From contig VXBA01001019.1 of the NCBI GenBank assembly GCA_013399895.1, positions 73,316 through 137,315 on the forward strand: a DNA stretch of 64,000 nucleotides. Reading direction: 5' to 3'. Each line of letters opens with the position of its first letter. Positions within the stretch are counted from its first letter, which is position 1. The stretch comes from Serilophus lunatus. Its lineage: Eukaryota; Chordata; Aves; Passeriformes; Eurylaimidae. The notes beneath the pieces were generated by a model that had not been told where the DNA came from, did no database searches, and saw only the letters and a list, made by a program, of their open reading frames with translations. This document shows, piece by piece, positions 1 to 11,300 of the stretch. Position numbers and translations under genes: made by a program.

Positions 1-705
1 CTTCCTCCCAAAAGATGGCAGTAGTGATGATGTAGCTGCAGCATGCCATCAGGACAGGGACTGTGCATGTGGTTAATACTTATAGGCCTATCCATAGTTA
101 TGTCAGTCAGTAACTATTTCAGCTATTTGCCTTAGGGGAAAATAAAAAAGTCTATTTCTTTTTTTTTTTTCTTCAGATTTTTCTTAGTGCTATTTTCTGC
201 TTTTTGCCTTTTTTTTTTTTTTTTTCCCCAGCACCACCCTCTTTCTGTTGCATTTATTGAAAACTCCACATAGAAACACCAAGCAGCCTGTCAACAGAAA
301 ATCCAGGTCAAACTGTAGGTCAAGCTGACGCAATTGTTTTGTGCACAACTTGTTTATCATCACCTCAATACATATATACTCTTCTTCATAGTAATTTCTT
401 TTGTTTTGAAGTTTCTTCACTTTTTAGCTGACAGTTACTATTAGATAACTTTTAAATCTTAACCTTATCTATATTCATTGGCTGACCCACAAATTATTGT
501 AAAAAGACAACTTCCAATATATTTGTTCTTTGTCCTGCTTTTGTGTCTGCATAGGCTGCATATTCATGGGTTTTTGAGCTAAACTTGGAGTCCATTACCA
601 ATGCCACTAATTAAAGGAAAGAGAGCATTACTCAGTGATTGTACACTGTGAATTATTAGCAGATACTTGTAAAGGAGTATTGGTATGCACAGTGTTTCTG
701 CTCTT
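1..705. other. AT-rich unique sequence with poly-T tracts
   Basis: No gene or recognisable transposon is visible. There are poly-T runs near 161-170 and at 209-225. The second ends in a splice-acceptor-like ccccag followed by a short open stretch that I regard as chance. The stretch ends where CR1 homology begins. Confidence 0.6.
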
Positions 706-2008
706 TCACAGTATCACAGTATCAAGTTTGGAAGAGACCTTAAAGATCATCAAGTCCAACCCATAATCTAACAGCTCATCAGATAAACCATGGCACCAAG
801 TGCCTCATCCAGCTACTCTTGAACACCTCCAGGGTCGATGACTCCACCACCTCCCTGGGCAGCCCATTCCCATGGCAGATCATCCTTTCAGTGAAGAATT
901 TCTTCCTAATATCAAGTCTAAACCTCCCCTGATGGAGCTTGAGACTGTGTCCTCTTGTTCTGTCGTCAGTTACCTGAGAGAAGAGATTGACCCCTGCCTG
1001 ACTACAACCTCCTTTCAGGTAGTTATAGACAGAGATAAGGTCACCCCTGAGCCTCCTCTTCTTCAGGCTGAACAACTCCAGCTCCCTCAGCTGCTCCTCA
1101 TAGGGCTTGTGCTCCAGCCCCTTCACCATCCTCGTTGCCCTTCTCTGGACACGTTCAAGCACCTCGACATCTTTCTTAAACTGAGGGGCCCAGAACTGGA
1201 CACAGCACTCAAAGTGAGGCCTCACCAGTGCCGAGTACAGGGGAAGGATAACTTCCCTGGTCCTGCTTGGCACACCATTCCTGATGCAAGCCAGGATGCC
1301 ACACTGCTGGCTCATGTCAGGTCTCCCATCCACCAGCACTCCCAAGTCTCTCTCTGTCTCCCACTCTCCAGCCACTCCGACCCAGCTTATAGCTCTGTGT
1401 GGGGTTATTGTGACCAAAGTGTAAGACCCGGCACTTGGACTTGTTGAATCTCATCCCATTGGAATCTGCCCATCCCTCCAGCCTGTCCAGATCTCTCTGC
1501 AGGGCCCTCCTGCCCTCCAACAGATCAACACCTGCTCTGAGCTTGTATTGTCTGCACACTTCCTAATGAAGGACTCGATCCCATCATCAAGGTCATCAAT
1601 AAAGATATTAAACAGAACGGGGCCCAGCACCAATCCCTGAGGGACACCACTAGTGACTGGTCACCAGCTGGATGTGACACCATTCACAACCGCTCTCTGG
1701 GCTTGGCCATTCAGTCAGTTCCTAACCCAGCACAGAATGCTCCTGTCAAATCCCTGGGCTGCCAGCTTCTCCAGGGGTACACTATGGGAGACTGTGTCAA
1801 AGGCTTTATTGAAGTCTACATCCACAGGCTTCCTCTCATCTACCAGGTGAGTTACTTGGTCATAAAAATCATGTTGGTCAGGCAAGACCTAACCCTCCTA
1901 AAACTATGTTGGCTTGGGCTTGTCCTGTGGTCATCCTGCAGGTATTGCATGATTGCACCTAGGATTATCTGCTCCATTACTTTTCCTGGAACCGAGGTCA
2001 GGCTAACA
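706..2008 (-). mobile_element. CR1 LINE, 5'-truncated, with reverse-transcriptase remnants
   Basis: This is a chicken-repeat-1 type non-LTR retrotransposon. Its 3' end lies at the low-coordinate side, with the typical tttggaagagacctt and catcaagtccaacc words near 727-762. Reading the minus strand, 1417-779 is one open frame of 212 codons. It covers the C-terminal part of CR1 ORF2, including the words LYSALVRP, QFWAPQFKKDVE and RGDLISVYNYLKGG. Two overlapping frames upstream (1559-1317 and 1633-1451) carry the reverse-transcriptase core, so the ORF is frameshifted. The FADD catalytic box reads CADN at about 1550-1561, so the enzyme would be dead. Homology stops near 2008, consistent with the 5' truncation usual for LINE insertion. 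Confidence 0.93.
779..1633 (-). pseudogene. CR1 ORF2 remnant (reverse transcriptase and C-terminal part)
   Basis: This is the coding remnant inside the CR1 copy. In an intact element ORF2 encodes an endonuclease and reverse transcriptase that copy the CR1 RNA at a nicked target site. Here only the palm-to-C-terminus part survives. It includes FNIFIDDLDDGIES just before the catalytic box, a DRLEGWADSNGMRFNKSK segment, and the conserved C-terminal region. It is divided among three overlapping minus-strand frames, which implies at least two frameshifts. The FADD motif is altered to CADN. No start codon or N-terminal endonuclease domain is present. Confidence 0.85.
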
Positions 2009-5000
2009 GATGTTAGATATTGTTAGATGTTAGATGTTGTTTAATAGCTGTTGTTTTGCTATAAGCTAAGCATATGCCCAGCTAATGCTCAGGTCAAAAC
2101 TTTATGTCTGTTTGTCTTGTGTATATAGAAACTACATTCCTGCTCGTTTTTAGTACAAGCTTCAAAGTAGGCCAGGTCAAGGATGCTCAGATAAGCACAT
2201 TGTTTTACTATGAGCCTGGACACATGCAGTATAGATAAACCAAGCATGTTTATGGTGACAACATTCATGTTGAACCTCTCATAACCTACTCAGCACCTTG
2301 CAATGATAACAAAACAACACATCAAAAGCAGAAAGCTACTCCTGTAGGCCTGAACCGTTACATGGTTCTCTCACTTGAAATATGAGACTGGAAATACGAG
2401 AACTAATTCTGCTAAGATGGCTGTTCACCAGTGTGCATCTTTCCCCATCTTTTGTAGCAGAGAATCCTTAGGATATAAAGACTTGCAAAATATTTTCTTC
2501 CCGGTCATCTATGAGCTAATTTTTTAATGTTGCTAGACCTGTCTTTTTCAATTTCTGCATCTACATGTTGGATGTTATGTTAATAGAGGGTCATGCTTTG
2601 AGCTATATTAAATTTTCAATAGAAAATTCTAGCCTCTTGTTCTATTCCTGCCCTTCTCGCAATTTATCTTATGTGAGTAGTTTGCTGTCTGCTAGTAGAG
2701 ATTCAGATTTCCAGTTTTACATGACTTGAAATGTTTCATCTGACTCTTTTCCCCCTTTTTTGATGTGCTCTGCTAACATTCATGACTAAGGCAGTTGTTG
2801 AAAGAGGACCATCCCCTTTATCTTCAATGTGCTACTTTTTTTTATTATTTTTTTTTTATTATTCTTGCTGTTTTAAAACAACTGTGTCATTTTTTTTGAA
2901 ATCCCTAGGGATTGTTTTTACTAATTTTGGTGCCCATAGTTCAATCATCTATGGAAGAAGACTCTTGATTTGACTTGAGAAATGGCCAAAAATGTGATAC
3001 AGTGGCTAAGATTTATGGGAGACAAATACAGTTCCAACACATTTAACCTAATGATTATCTAGAAAGGAGTTAAGGGATATGTAATGTTGGAAAGGTGGTT
3101 GCCAAAACATGATGATATCACTTACCTGCACTGGTCATTGGCAAAGGTTTATTCTCTTTTATGATAGAGTGAAAAGAGCAAAACATGTCTATCACATGGC
3201 AGCTATATATTTATTTTTCTAACTGTCCTGTCCTGTATGTTCCCTACATCATTATGTACTTACTACATTTTTTTTCAAGCCTCCCAGTAAGATTGTACAT
3301 ATAAAGCAAGACCTTAGCAGTCCTTTGTGTTGCTGGTACTCTGGTGAACCTTTCATTGAGCACCAACCAGAACATATTTCCTTGTCAGACCAGTGGTTCT
3401 GTCAAAGCTATGAAAAAAACCCCTTATTTCTCATTGAATTGTGTCTTGCATTCACCTCATGAACTTTCTGTTCAATAAAGCGTGAAATCACACTGCAACA
3501 TCTCCATCACATGGGATTCTTATATCTTTCATTTGCACAACGTCTGTAAAGAATTCTTTCTGCCAGTCACACTGTAACATAAGGGCAGGAATGTGTGAGA
3601 TTTAACAATTGTGTATGTATGTGTGTTGGGAGAAGCGGGAGGGACAGAGAGATTCTGCATTCATAAGTAATTTTCAATTAAATTGCATTGGGGAAAAGGA
3701 CATGTAGGGGCCTTATGGGCACCCACAAGTTCCTACTGAAATTTTTCTAGATTAGTATCAATTGGAAGACACAAATCTTGATAATAGATGAGCCAGGATG
3801 TTTCAGGAATTGTGCATGTCATATGCTTATGGGGTAAGTCTGTACTCAAAGTGTAGATGCACACAAAGGTATCAGAACAATAGTCTCTGTCTAAAATGGG
3901 GCAACTGTCATTGTATTACTCACAAGCCAAAGTCTCCTGAATTGCCTACATGGCTTTGAAATTTATTCCCAGGGAATTCAGAAGTCTGTACAGAATTAAA
4001 GAGAGAAACCAACTAAAAGAAGAGCAAAGAAAATAATCTGAGATGAAAGCACCCATCCCTTCTTTGCAACTTGTGTCACAGAAAGGTGACTGATAGTTCA
4101 CAGAAAAAGCATGAAAGTCTTTCCAGTCTTGTTCAAAACACATTCCAGGTAATTAGTGTTGTCTATCATGACAGTCTATTTCTTGCATCTCCTGAAATAT
4201 AAATGATCCTGGAAAAAATTCCATATCAGAAAATTTATTAATTTCTACTCAGAACTATACTTTGCCATATGTTTGGATTCTTGATGTGGAAGAAAAATAG
4301 GAAATTGACTTCCTAGACCTTTTTTTTAAGGATGAAAATGTTTCTGAAAAACTCCAAACTTCACAACTGTGAAAAGTGGGGAGAGAAATGCCCTAAAATA
4401 TTCTCTTAATGTCTGCATTCCTATAATTACTGTACCAGTTTCTCTATTTGGTTCGGCTTGTTTCAAGCTCTACCACAAAGAAGGTTATCTGTGTGAACTC
4501 TGTCTTATTAGCACAATGATGAATAGGTTGACAGGTTATCTTCTTTTGCCAGAAGCTGCTGCTAAGATCTCTCTCACAACTGCTAGCTAGTCAGCCAGGC
4601 TGATGCTCTCCCTGTAATTTTTTCTTGGTTTATATTCTTGCTTCCTGTAGTTTTTACTTCTTTAGTACATGACAGACACAGATGAAAAGCAGCCAAAGGG
4701 AAAGAGAACTGAGTAAAAAAAATCACTTCAATCAGCAGCCATAAATAATACATGTTCAAGAAGAAAATAATGAAATTCGGTGAGAAGTCCAGTATAAAAG
4801 AGACTGCTAAAAGGTTCAGGAACATCTTATCAAAATCAATAGTCGAGATCAAGTCATGTGATCATGAAGGCAGAAAATACAAATGAAAATAGGATCTTAT
4901 TCAAAATGAGCTTTTTTCTAGTACAGTTCACAGTATGATGACTTTGGGTCTTGAGGCACTCAAGTTCCCAACTTCGCTCAAGATGAAAGGGCAAATATTA

Positions 5001-5527
5001 TTATAATATCTAACAAATATAAGAAATACAATACAATAATAATTGGGATACATAAGGAGTTACAAATATAAGGGATGAATAGATAAGGAAATCTAAACAC
5101 AGCAGGAACAACTTCCAGTAAGTTACTGTTATGAGGGCCATAGTGACATAAAACTTTAATATAGCTAAAGTGTATCTGGAAAGAAATTCCAGTACCATTC
5201 AGGGATACCTTAAGATTTAGACAACCAAACTATGATAAAAAGCAATCGTACTGACTAACTTTTAATTTCCATATTTTAAAATTGGAGGTGGATATAGTCA
5301 TGTATCAGAATAACAAAGCACTCACCAGTTCACTGATTAAAAAGCTCATAAGAGAGCAATAATAGAAAAAATATTTAAGATCGGAAACCCTAGATAGCTT
5401 TGCCCAGAAATATTATAAGATTGAGTAGATGCTGTTTTTAGAGCTGAGAGTCATGATGAACAACAGCTTTAAAATGAACCAATAGTATGTCCTTGAGTCT
5501 AAGAAGGCCAAGAGCACCTTTGTCTGT
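2009..5527. other. Unclassified AT-rich interval with one possible old repeat at its start
   Basis: At 2009-2035 the word tgttagat(at) is repeated, and the following sequence to about 2362 is not typical of its surroundings. It begins TGTTAG and ends GTTACA, which could be the termini of an LTR. However, no flanking duplication, AATAAA signal or second copy is visible, so I do not call it. From 2363 to 5527 I see only AT-rich unique sequence and short frames with no recognisable product. The splice-flanked frame at 3751-3833 is treated as a decoy. Confidence 0.5.
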
Positions 5528-6027
5528 TGTAGTGGTTTAACTCAGGCTGGATGCCAGGGGTTCATTACAACCATTCTCTCACTCCCCCACTGCAACACGG
5601 CAGAGGAGAGAAAATATAGTGTAAGGCTTCACAAGTTGAGATAAGGACCTAATCACCATCACAGGCAAATCAGACTCCATGTGGGATAATATTTAAATTT
5701 ATTATTAAGAAGATCAGAGCTTAAAAGTGAGAAACAATAAGAGACACCTTTCCCCGCACCCCCTCCTCCTTCACGTTCAACCTCCTCACCGCTAGTGGTG
5801 CAGGGAGACAGGGAGGGGAGTTACAGTTAGCTGTTGTTCCCTGACGCTGCTTAGGGAGCAGTCCTTTCTCTGCATCTCGTGGGGTCCCTCCCACAGGAGA
5901 CAGTCCTGCTGCAGCGTGAGTTTCTCCCACAACAGACAGTCCTTCATGAACTGCTCTGGTGAGAGTCCACCCATGGGCAACAGTTCTTCAGACACTGCTG
6001 CCACATGGGTCACATTCCACAGGGTCT
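5528..6027 (-). mobile_element. Truncated solo-LTR fragment, same family as 29063-30138
   Basis: The segment starts TGTAGTGGTTTAACTCAGGC. This is the reverse complement of the 3' terminus of the complete LTR at 29063-30138, which ends GGTTAAACCACTTCA. Homology in inverted order continues through the purine-rich stretch at 5760-5820, the word for 'gccatgtggcagc' and the repeated 'gagcagt..tgtga' block, as far as cacattccacaggg at about 6012-6024. After that the two sequences part, so the 5' part of the LTR is missing. No duplication can be tested at the broken side. Open frames here are shadows of repeated GC-rich words and not genes. Confidence 0.82.
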
Positions 6028-6599
6028 TGGAGGGTCCTAAGGTGCTTTTGTGTTAAGGCTGTTGACTTAGTTCAGATATGGTAAATGAGTAGTATCCTAT
6101 GGTCTTTTTTACTCCAAGGGTTGAAATCGGATGATACTTAAAACCCTCGTCTTTGAAAGCAGTAAAAAAAAAGTAATTGATAAGATCAGAAAGATAAAAA
6201 CTAAATGAGAAAAATTATAAGGGAAAAAAGGAAACCAGTGATGAAAACCAAAATAACTATTGCCTGATTTTGCATTGATAAACCAAATATTTTTAAAATG
6301 CATCTTCATCTATGACTGGACTTCTCCAAACTTTTCAAACAAGGGAAATGCTAATTAGTAAGAAATTATTTAAGCTTTGTGATTGTTCTAGTTTTGGGCG
6401 GTATAATTTTCTTCCTAGGGTGAGAATTATATTGATAACACACTGATGTTTTAGTTGCTGCTAAGCACCAACTAAGTAAAGCTTTAGGTTTTTACTGATG
6501 AAAATTTTATAGTTTCAAACTGATTCCCTACCTACACTTCTAGTAACAACCTAAAAGATTTTATCAGTAGCCATTCATGAATGATATAGCAACAAACAG
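6028..6599. other. AT-rich unique sequence
   Basis: This is about 570 bp of AT-rich sequence between an LTR fragment and a CR1. I see no gene, repeat or RNA structure. Confidence 0.6.
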
Positions 6600-7160
6600 A
6601 ACAGAAATGAGAGAGCCAGTTGAAGGAGGTAATTGTCCCAGTCTACTCTGCCCTCACCTTGAATATGGTGTGCAGTTTTGAGTATCACAATTTAAAATAT
6701 AAAGAGACTGTCTAAAGGAGGTCAACGAAGATAGTAAAAGGCCTTGAGGAGAAGCTGTATGAGAAGCAGCTGAGGCCGCTTGGTCTGTTCCGCATGGAGT
6801 TACATGTTCCTCATTGCAGTTACAACTTCCTTGTGAGGGGAACAGGAGGGGAAAACACTGATCTCTTCTCTGTGGTGACCAGTGAACAGGACTTGAGGGA
6901 ATGGCCTGAAGTTGTCTCAGGGGAAGTTTAGATCAGACATTAGAAAAAGGTTCTTCCCCCAGAGGGTGTTGGGTGCTGTAACAGATTCCGCAGGGAAGTG
7001 GTCACAGCACTGAGCCTGACAGATTTTAAGAAGCATTTGGATGATATTCTCAGGCATATGGTATGACTCTTGGGGATGGTCCTGTGCAGGGTTAAGAGCT
7101 GGATTCGATGATCCTTGTGAGTCCCTTCCAATTCAGAATATGCTGTGAGTCTCTGAACAG
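6600..7160 (+). mobile_element. CR1 LINE 3' fragment, old
   Basis: CR1 homology runs in plus orientation. The diagnostic words are cagctgaggccgcttggtctgtt (6768-6790), a frameshifted 'ggggaagtttagatcagacattag' block (6923-6946), and a 3' end reading gatgatccttgtgagtcccttcc followed by attcagaatatgctgtgagtct. The copy is diverged, with indels breaking every frame. The minus-strand frame over its 3' end (7191-6940) is a shadow. Its opposite strand resembles 13448-13780, so both come from related CR1 subfamilies. Confidence 0.88.
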
Positions 7161-7721
7161 GAAACTTTACAAAATGCAGTGAAAAATTCAATCTTATTCT
7201 TAGATTCAGCTTTTAAAGACAGTACACTCAGGCAGCCAAGAAATCCCATCATAATGTCATTTATTATACACTAGTGTTATGCAATAATTCAGGCTTTCAG
7301 TAGGTTCCTGACAAAGATTTCAAAGGCTTGCAGTAGCAAAGTTGTTAATGTACCTTTCAAAATAGAATGACTGCAAAAGCGACAGTGTGTTGGTAGTGTC
7401 TGTCTAGTTATACACATACTCTCTCCCTCTCCCATCTCCTCCTTACTAGAAATCTTGAAAAACTTCAGCAATGAGTATAGAAATGTGTTTGGGTTATGTA
7501 ATAGAGGTTCCAAACAGAAGTATATGCTGAAACTTCTGCATACAGATTACAGGTTTATTGCTCCTCTGTGCACACTTACGGCCATTAGTAATTTCACACT
7601 CTTGTACAGGCATTATTTTCAGAAACAATTGTGTTGAAAGTTTGAAGAACTTTCTCAATATAATATTCTTGTTTTGTTCATTGTAATACTAATTGTAAAT
7701 CTAGTTAAGGTATTCCTAGCT
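7161..7721. other. AT-rich unique sequence
   Basis: No recognisable element. Short frames in both strands lack any family resemblance. Confidence 0.6.
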
Positions 7722-7727
7722 GTTTCA

Positions 7728-8345
7728 TGTGGGAACCGATTTTATAAAACCTTAAATTTTAGGCCTATTTCAAGAAATCAAGAAGCTAAGCAACACTGTA
7801 TCTCTAAATCTCTAAATCCAAAGTTAGCCTGAGAAGTTTCTGTCTTTCACAGAGACCTGAACAAGCAAGCTAAAGATAAACAAAGAACATCTGCTAACTG
7901 AAAAACACTTGGGAATGTGGCTATACAAAAACAATGGTGAAACTTTCTCAAAACATAGCTATGCTCTCTGCAGCAGTTTGAGGCCACAACACGGTAGTCT
8001 TGGAGTCTGTCGAGCAAGGACAAATTTCTTTCCCATAACAAGCAGTTTCACAAAAACATGCTTTTCCAAGCAGGTGTCTCTTGGAAAAACATGTTTTGAA
8101 CACGAACTAATCTTGAATATTTCTAAAACATAGTGAAAGTTCTCAAAGCAAAAGAAGATTGTGTAATGCTTGACTTTGACCAATGAAATGATTAAAACAA
8201 CAAGTGTATCTGCCAATGAAATGTTAATGTGGAGGTTTCTAAAAAGCATAAAAAGCGGTGAGTTCTCTCATTAAATGGCTTCCTGGACGAAACCCTGTCT
8301 CCCGTGGCTTGAGTTTTTACTAAGATCGCCAGGTCTACTACAACA
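7728..8345 (+). mobile_element. Solo LTR, endogenous retrovirus, 618 bp, 6-bp TSD
   Basis: This is a complete solo LTR. It begins TGTGGGAACC and ends CTACTACAACA. An exact 6-bp target duplication gtttca lies at 7722-7727 and 8346-8351. Promoter signals stand in the correct order on the plus strand: CCAAT at 8180-8184, a TATA-like ATAAAAAG at 8248-8255, and the polyadenylation signal ATTAAA at 8270-8275. The very short TATA-to-poly(A) spacing implies a short R region. A 6-bp duplication fits class II (alpha/beta-like) integrases. No internal retroviral genes remain, so the provirus was lost by LTR-LTR recombination. A relative lies inverted at 56131-56729. The open frames here (for example 7909-8133) are incidental. 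Confidence 0.9.
8053..8097. repeat. Imperfect 18-bp hairpin inside LTR U3
   Basis: The left arm aaaacatgcttttccaag (8053-8070) pairs with cttggaaaaacatgtttt (8080-8097) at 17 of 18 positions, around a 9-nt loop caggtgtct. It lies in the U3 part of the solo LTR, upstream of CCAAT. The related LTR carries a different palindrome at the equivalent place (56389-56406). It could be a protein-binding dyad or simply a remnant of a repeated U3 motif. Confidence 0.85.
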
Positions 8346-8351
8346 GTTTCA

Positions 8352-11300
8352 CTTCCTATTTGTTGGTAAGAGTCTAGTTTTCTGCTTTGAAAAAACCACT
8401 ACAAAATCCTAAATCTTTATTTAACCTTATGTGATGACTTTTTGCTTATTAAAACCTGTGTTTCAAACTAGACTATTAATTCTATATCCAGTGTTCAGTA
8501 ACTAGCCTCACACACATGCTTGGTATCAAATATTTTTGTCCATCATTTTGATAATTTCCAGTGAACGGCAGAACATTTTTTTCTGAACAAAACTAAAATG
8601 TCCCATGTTTAAAAAAAATAATAATTTGGATTCTGTACATATTTATGTCTATTCACTAAATGCCTTAGTGTCCACATTCTCAAGGCTTCTCAGCTTTAAC
8701 TAGAGGAATCACAATCGCTATCCTGGACCTTGTTACCTAGTTAAATACAAAATATCTACCTTACATACTGTTTTACCTAATATATATAGGAAGTTTTAAA
8801 CATCTCCATCCTCAAGTACTACTAGTGGAAGCATTATGAAATATTTCCTTCCCATTACACTTATAAGCAGATCAGGGTTCTCAGACTCCCTGCCATTTCT
8901 TTCACTTGCAGAACTCTATAAGAATCTTGAGAATATTATACTAAACTGTGTTTCATCCTTTCAAGTGAAATGATGCTCCCTTTGTTCAAATGCGGCATAT
9001 GTAATCATTCATGGTGTAAACACCCATGCTGTGATAACATATGTGAGTAGAGCTAAGCCAAGCTGCATTGTCCTTCCCTCAACAGCACTCAGATAATAAC
9101 TGTAATGATCAGTCAACAGTGCTGGGAAAGGGTTTTAGAAATGTAATCCCTCTAGTACTGCTGCCTTCAGTAGCTTCAGAACAGGTCCTTGGTGCCATAA
9201 AAACTTGCAGAAGAATCTCATATTACTGACTAATTATATACTAAGGGGGCATATAAAATTCAAAGCTACTAAGTTTGACACATGGGATAAAACCACCACT
9301 TCAGCACAAGACAAATGAGAATGGCAACACTTTGGAAAAGAAAACACTTTGGAAAGAAACTTTGGAGTCATGATGAAAAGCTCAGTGAAAAGATCAACTT
9401 GATGTTCAGTGCCACAGTCAAAAAATAAAAGAGAAAGATAGTAGTTATTAGGAAAAGGCAAATAATCAAATATGCTACACCACTATTTAGTTGATCACAC
9501 CCCCATTATATGTAGTTCTAACTTCAAAATGGATACAACATAACTTGGGAAGACTTAGAAAAGGCTGCAAAGAAATATGGGAGAGAGTTGGGAGAAAAAC
9601 TAGATTAAGGTTGGAAAAGAGACAACTGAATGGGAAAAAAAAAAAGTATTGATTGTCATGAGAGCTATGGAGAAGATAAGGAGGGACCAGTTTTCACTTT
9701 TTTCCTTAGAAATAAGCAGAGGGAAAAAGACATTGTAAGGCAGTATTTTAAATATAAGAAAACCAGTACTTTTCTGTAGAATATTGTTAATGGTGGAACT
9801 CACTTATTCATGAGTGGAATGAGTCAAGGAAGAATGTGGGTAAAGATTCTCTTTGTCTTTCCTTAAGTATCCCCTGTGGTCAATGCTGGAAATATGGTAC
9901 AGTGCTGAAAAATGTATTTTCTTTTTTGCTTTGTGAATGTCATTTAAAAGCACAAACACAGTCTATAGACATAAAAATACTACAACTTCTCAGCTATTAA
10001 GAAAAATACAGTGCAAGGCTTGTGCCTCTAATATTGCTTCTTGGAGTAGCTGGATCCCAAATTAACTAACAGTAGATGCCTGTCTTGTTGAAATAAAAGC
10101 TGCTGATAGGATCAGAAAATTCATGCAGATACAAATGATGAGGAAAGACATTTCTTTCCTATGTTGTTTTCAACGACTTGTCAAAATCTAAAATGTAATA
10201 ATCACTGGGACAGTTCTGATGATGGCCTTGCTTGTTTTACTTCACTCATTGGTTATAGCTGACCAAGAACTGAAAGAGAGTGTACTCGTAATACTAACAA
10301 TGACAGCCCCCTAGGGGAAAAGAGAACTTGAAGTGAACCTAAATGAGGGAGAATGCTTGCACAACGGGTGCCTGGCAGCACAGGGCACTGGGGAACAAAA
10401 GCACATCAGAGCAGGAATCAATGCTGTCTTTAGAAATCTGGAGGGAAACATCATACTTTCCTCCAGGGTCATAGGTGCCCTGTATTGTTGGTGATGCAAA
10501 CAACTGTTACTTTTGCTAATATTAGAATGCTGTTGAGGTAAAATACATTTATACTTACTTTCTCTGCCATTGGATATACTGTTTGCTTCTTTACTCTCAC
10601 AAGTTCACAGTTTTTATTTTAATTTTCATTCCGAGCACAACAGCTGAGTTGCTAATGTGCAGAAAAGCATTTCGTAGAATTAATATGATTGCATTCATAC
10701 CTTCTCCTACCGTGTTCTTGTCAGCCCTTATAAACTTAAGTTATACATATTTTGGACTGACCTTTTCTCTAATTGGACAGGAGAGCATAGAGGAATATCT
10801 AAGACCTTGGATAAAGCCTTACTACAGTAAGGGGGAAAAAAGGGTCAATCTTCTCTGAGGAGTATAATTTCTTAGTAGAAGCATATAACCAGCCGTCTTA
10901 AAGCAACATAGTTTCTGCTTTTGAGTGCAATCAGAACTCTCTTTTGTATTTGTCTATAAAAATATTGATTGATTGAGGGGATACATTTTTTTTTTTTTGG
11001 GGGGGGGAGGGTTCTAAAATATTTTGGGTTGATTTAAAGGCTGTCAGCTTAAACTGTACTGGTGTCCACATTCCTTTATGAAGATTTTAATTGCTAGACT
11101 AGGTCAGGGCTAGTAGAGTAGTTTCACATCCACTGATGATCTGTAGAAAACACTGCTGAAAAACATACCAGAAATCACAGCCTATAGATGTAAAGTGGTT
11201 TTATCCCTTGTTAATTAGACTTTGGTTTAGAGCTTGAAATACAGGATTATATATCTGCTCCTTTTTTTTGTTGTTTAATTTAGATATAACAAATTGATTT

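Noticed and set aside
3751..3833. Splice-flanked open segment (acceptor ttttctag, donor GTAAGT)
   Set aside because: It is short, isolated and cysteine-rich without family resemblance. Such decoys are expected many times in 64 kb.
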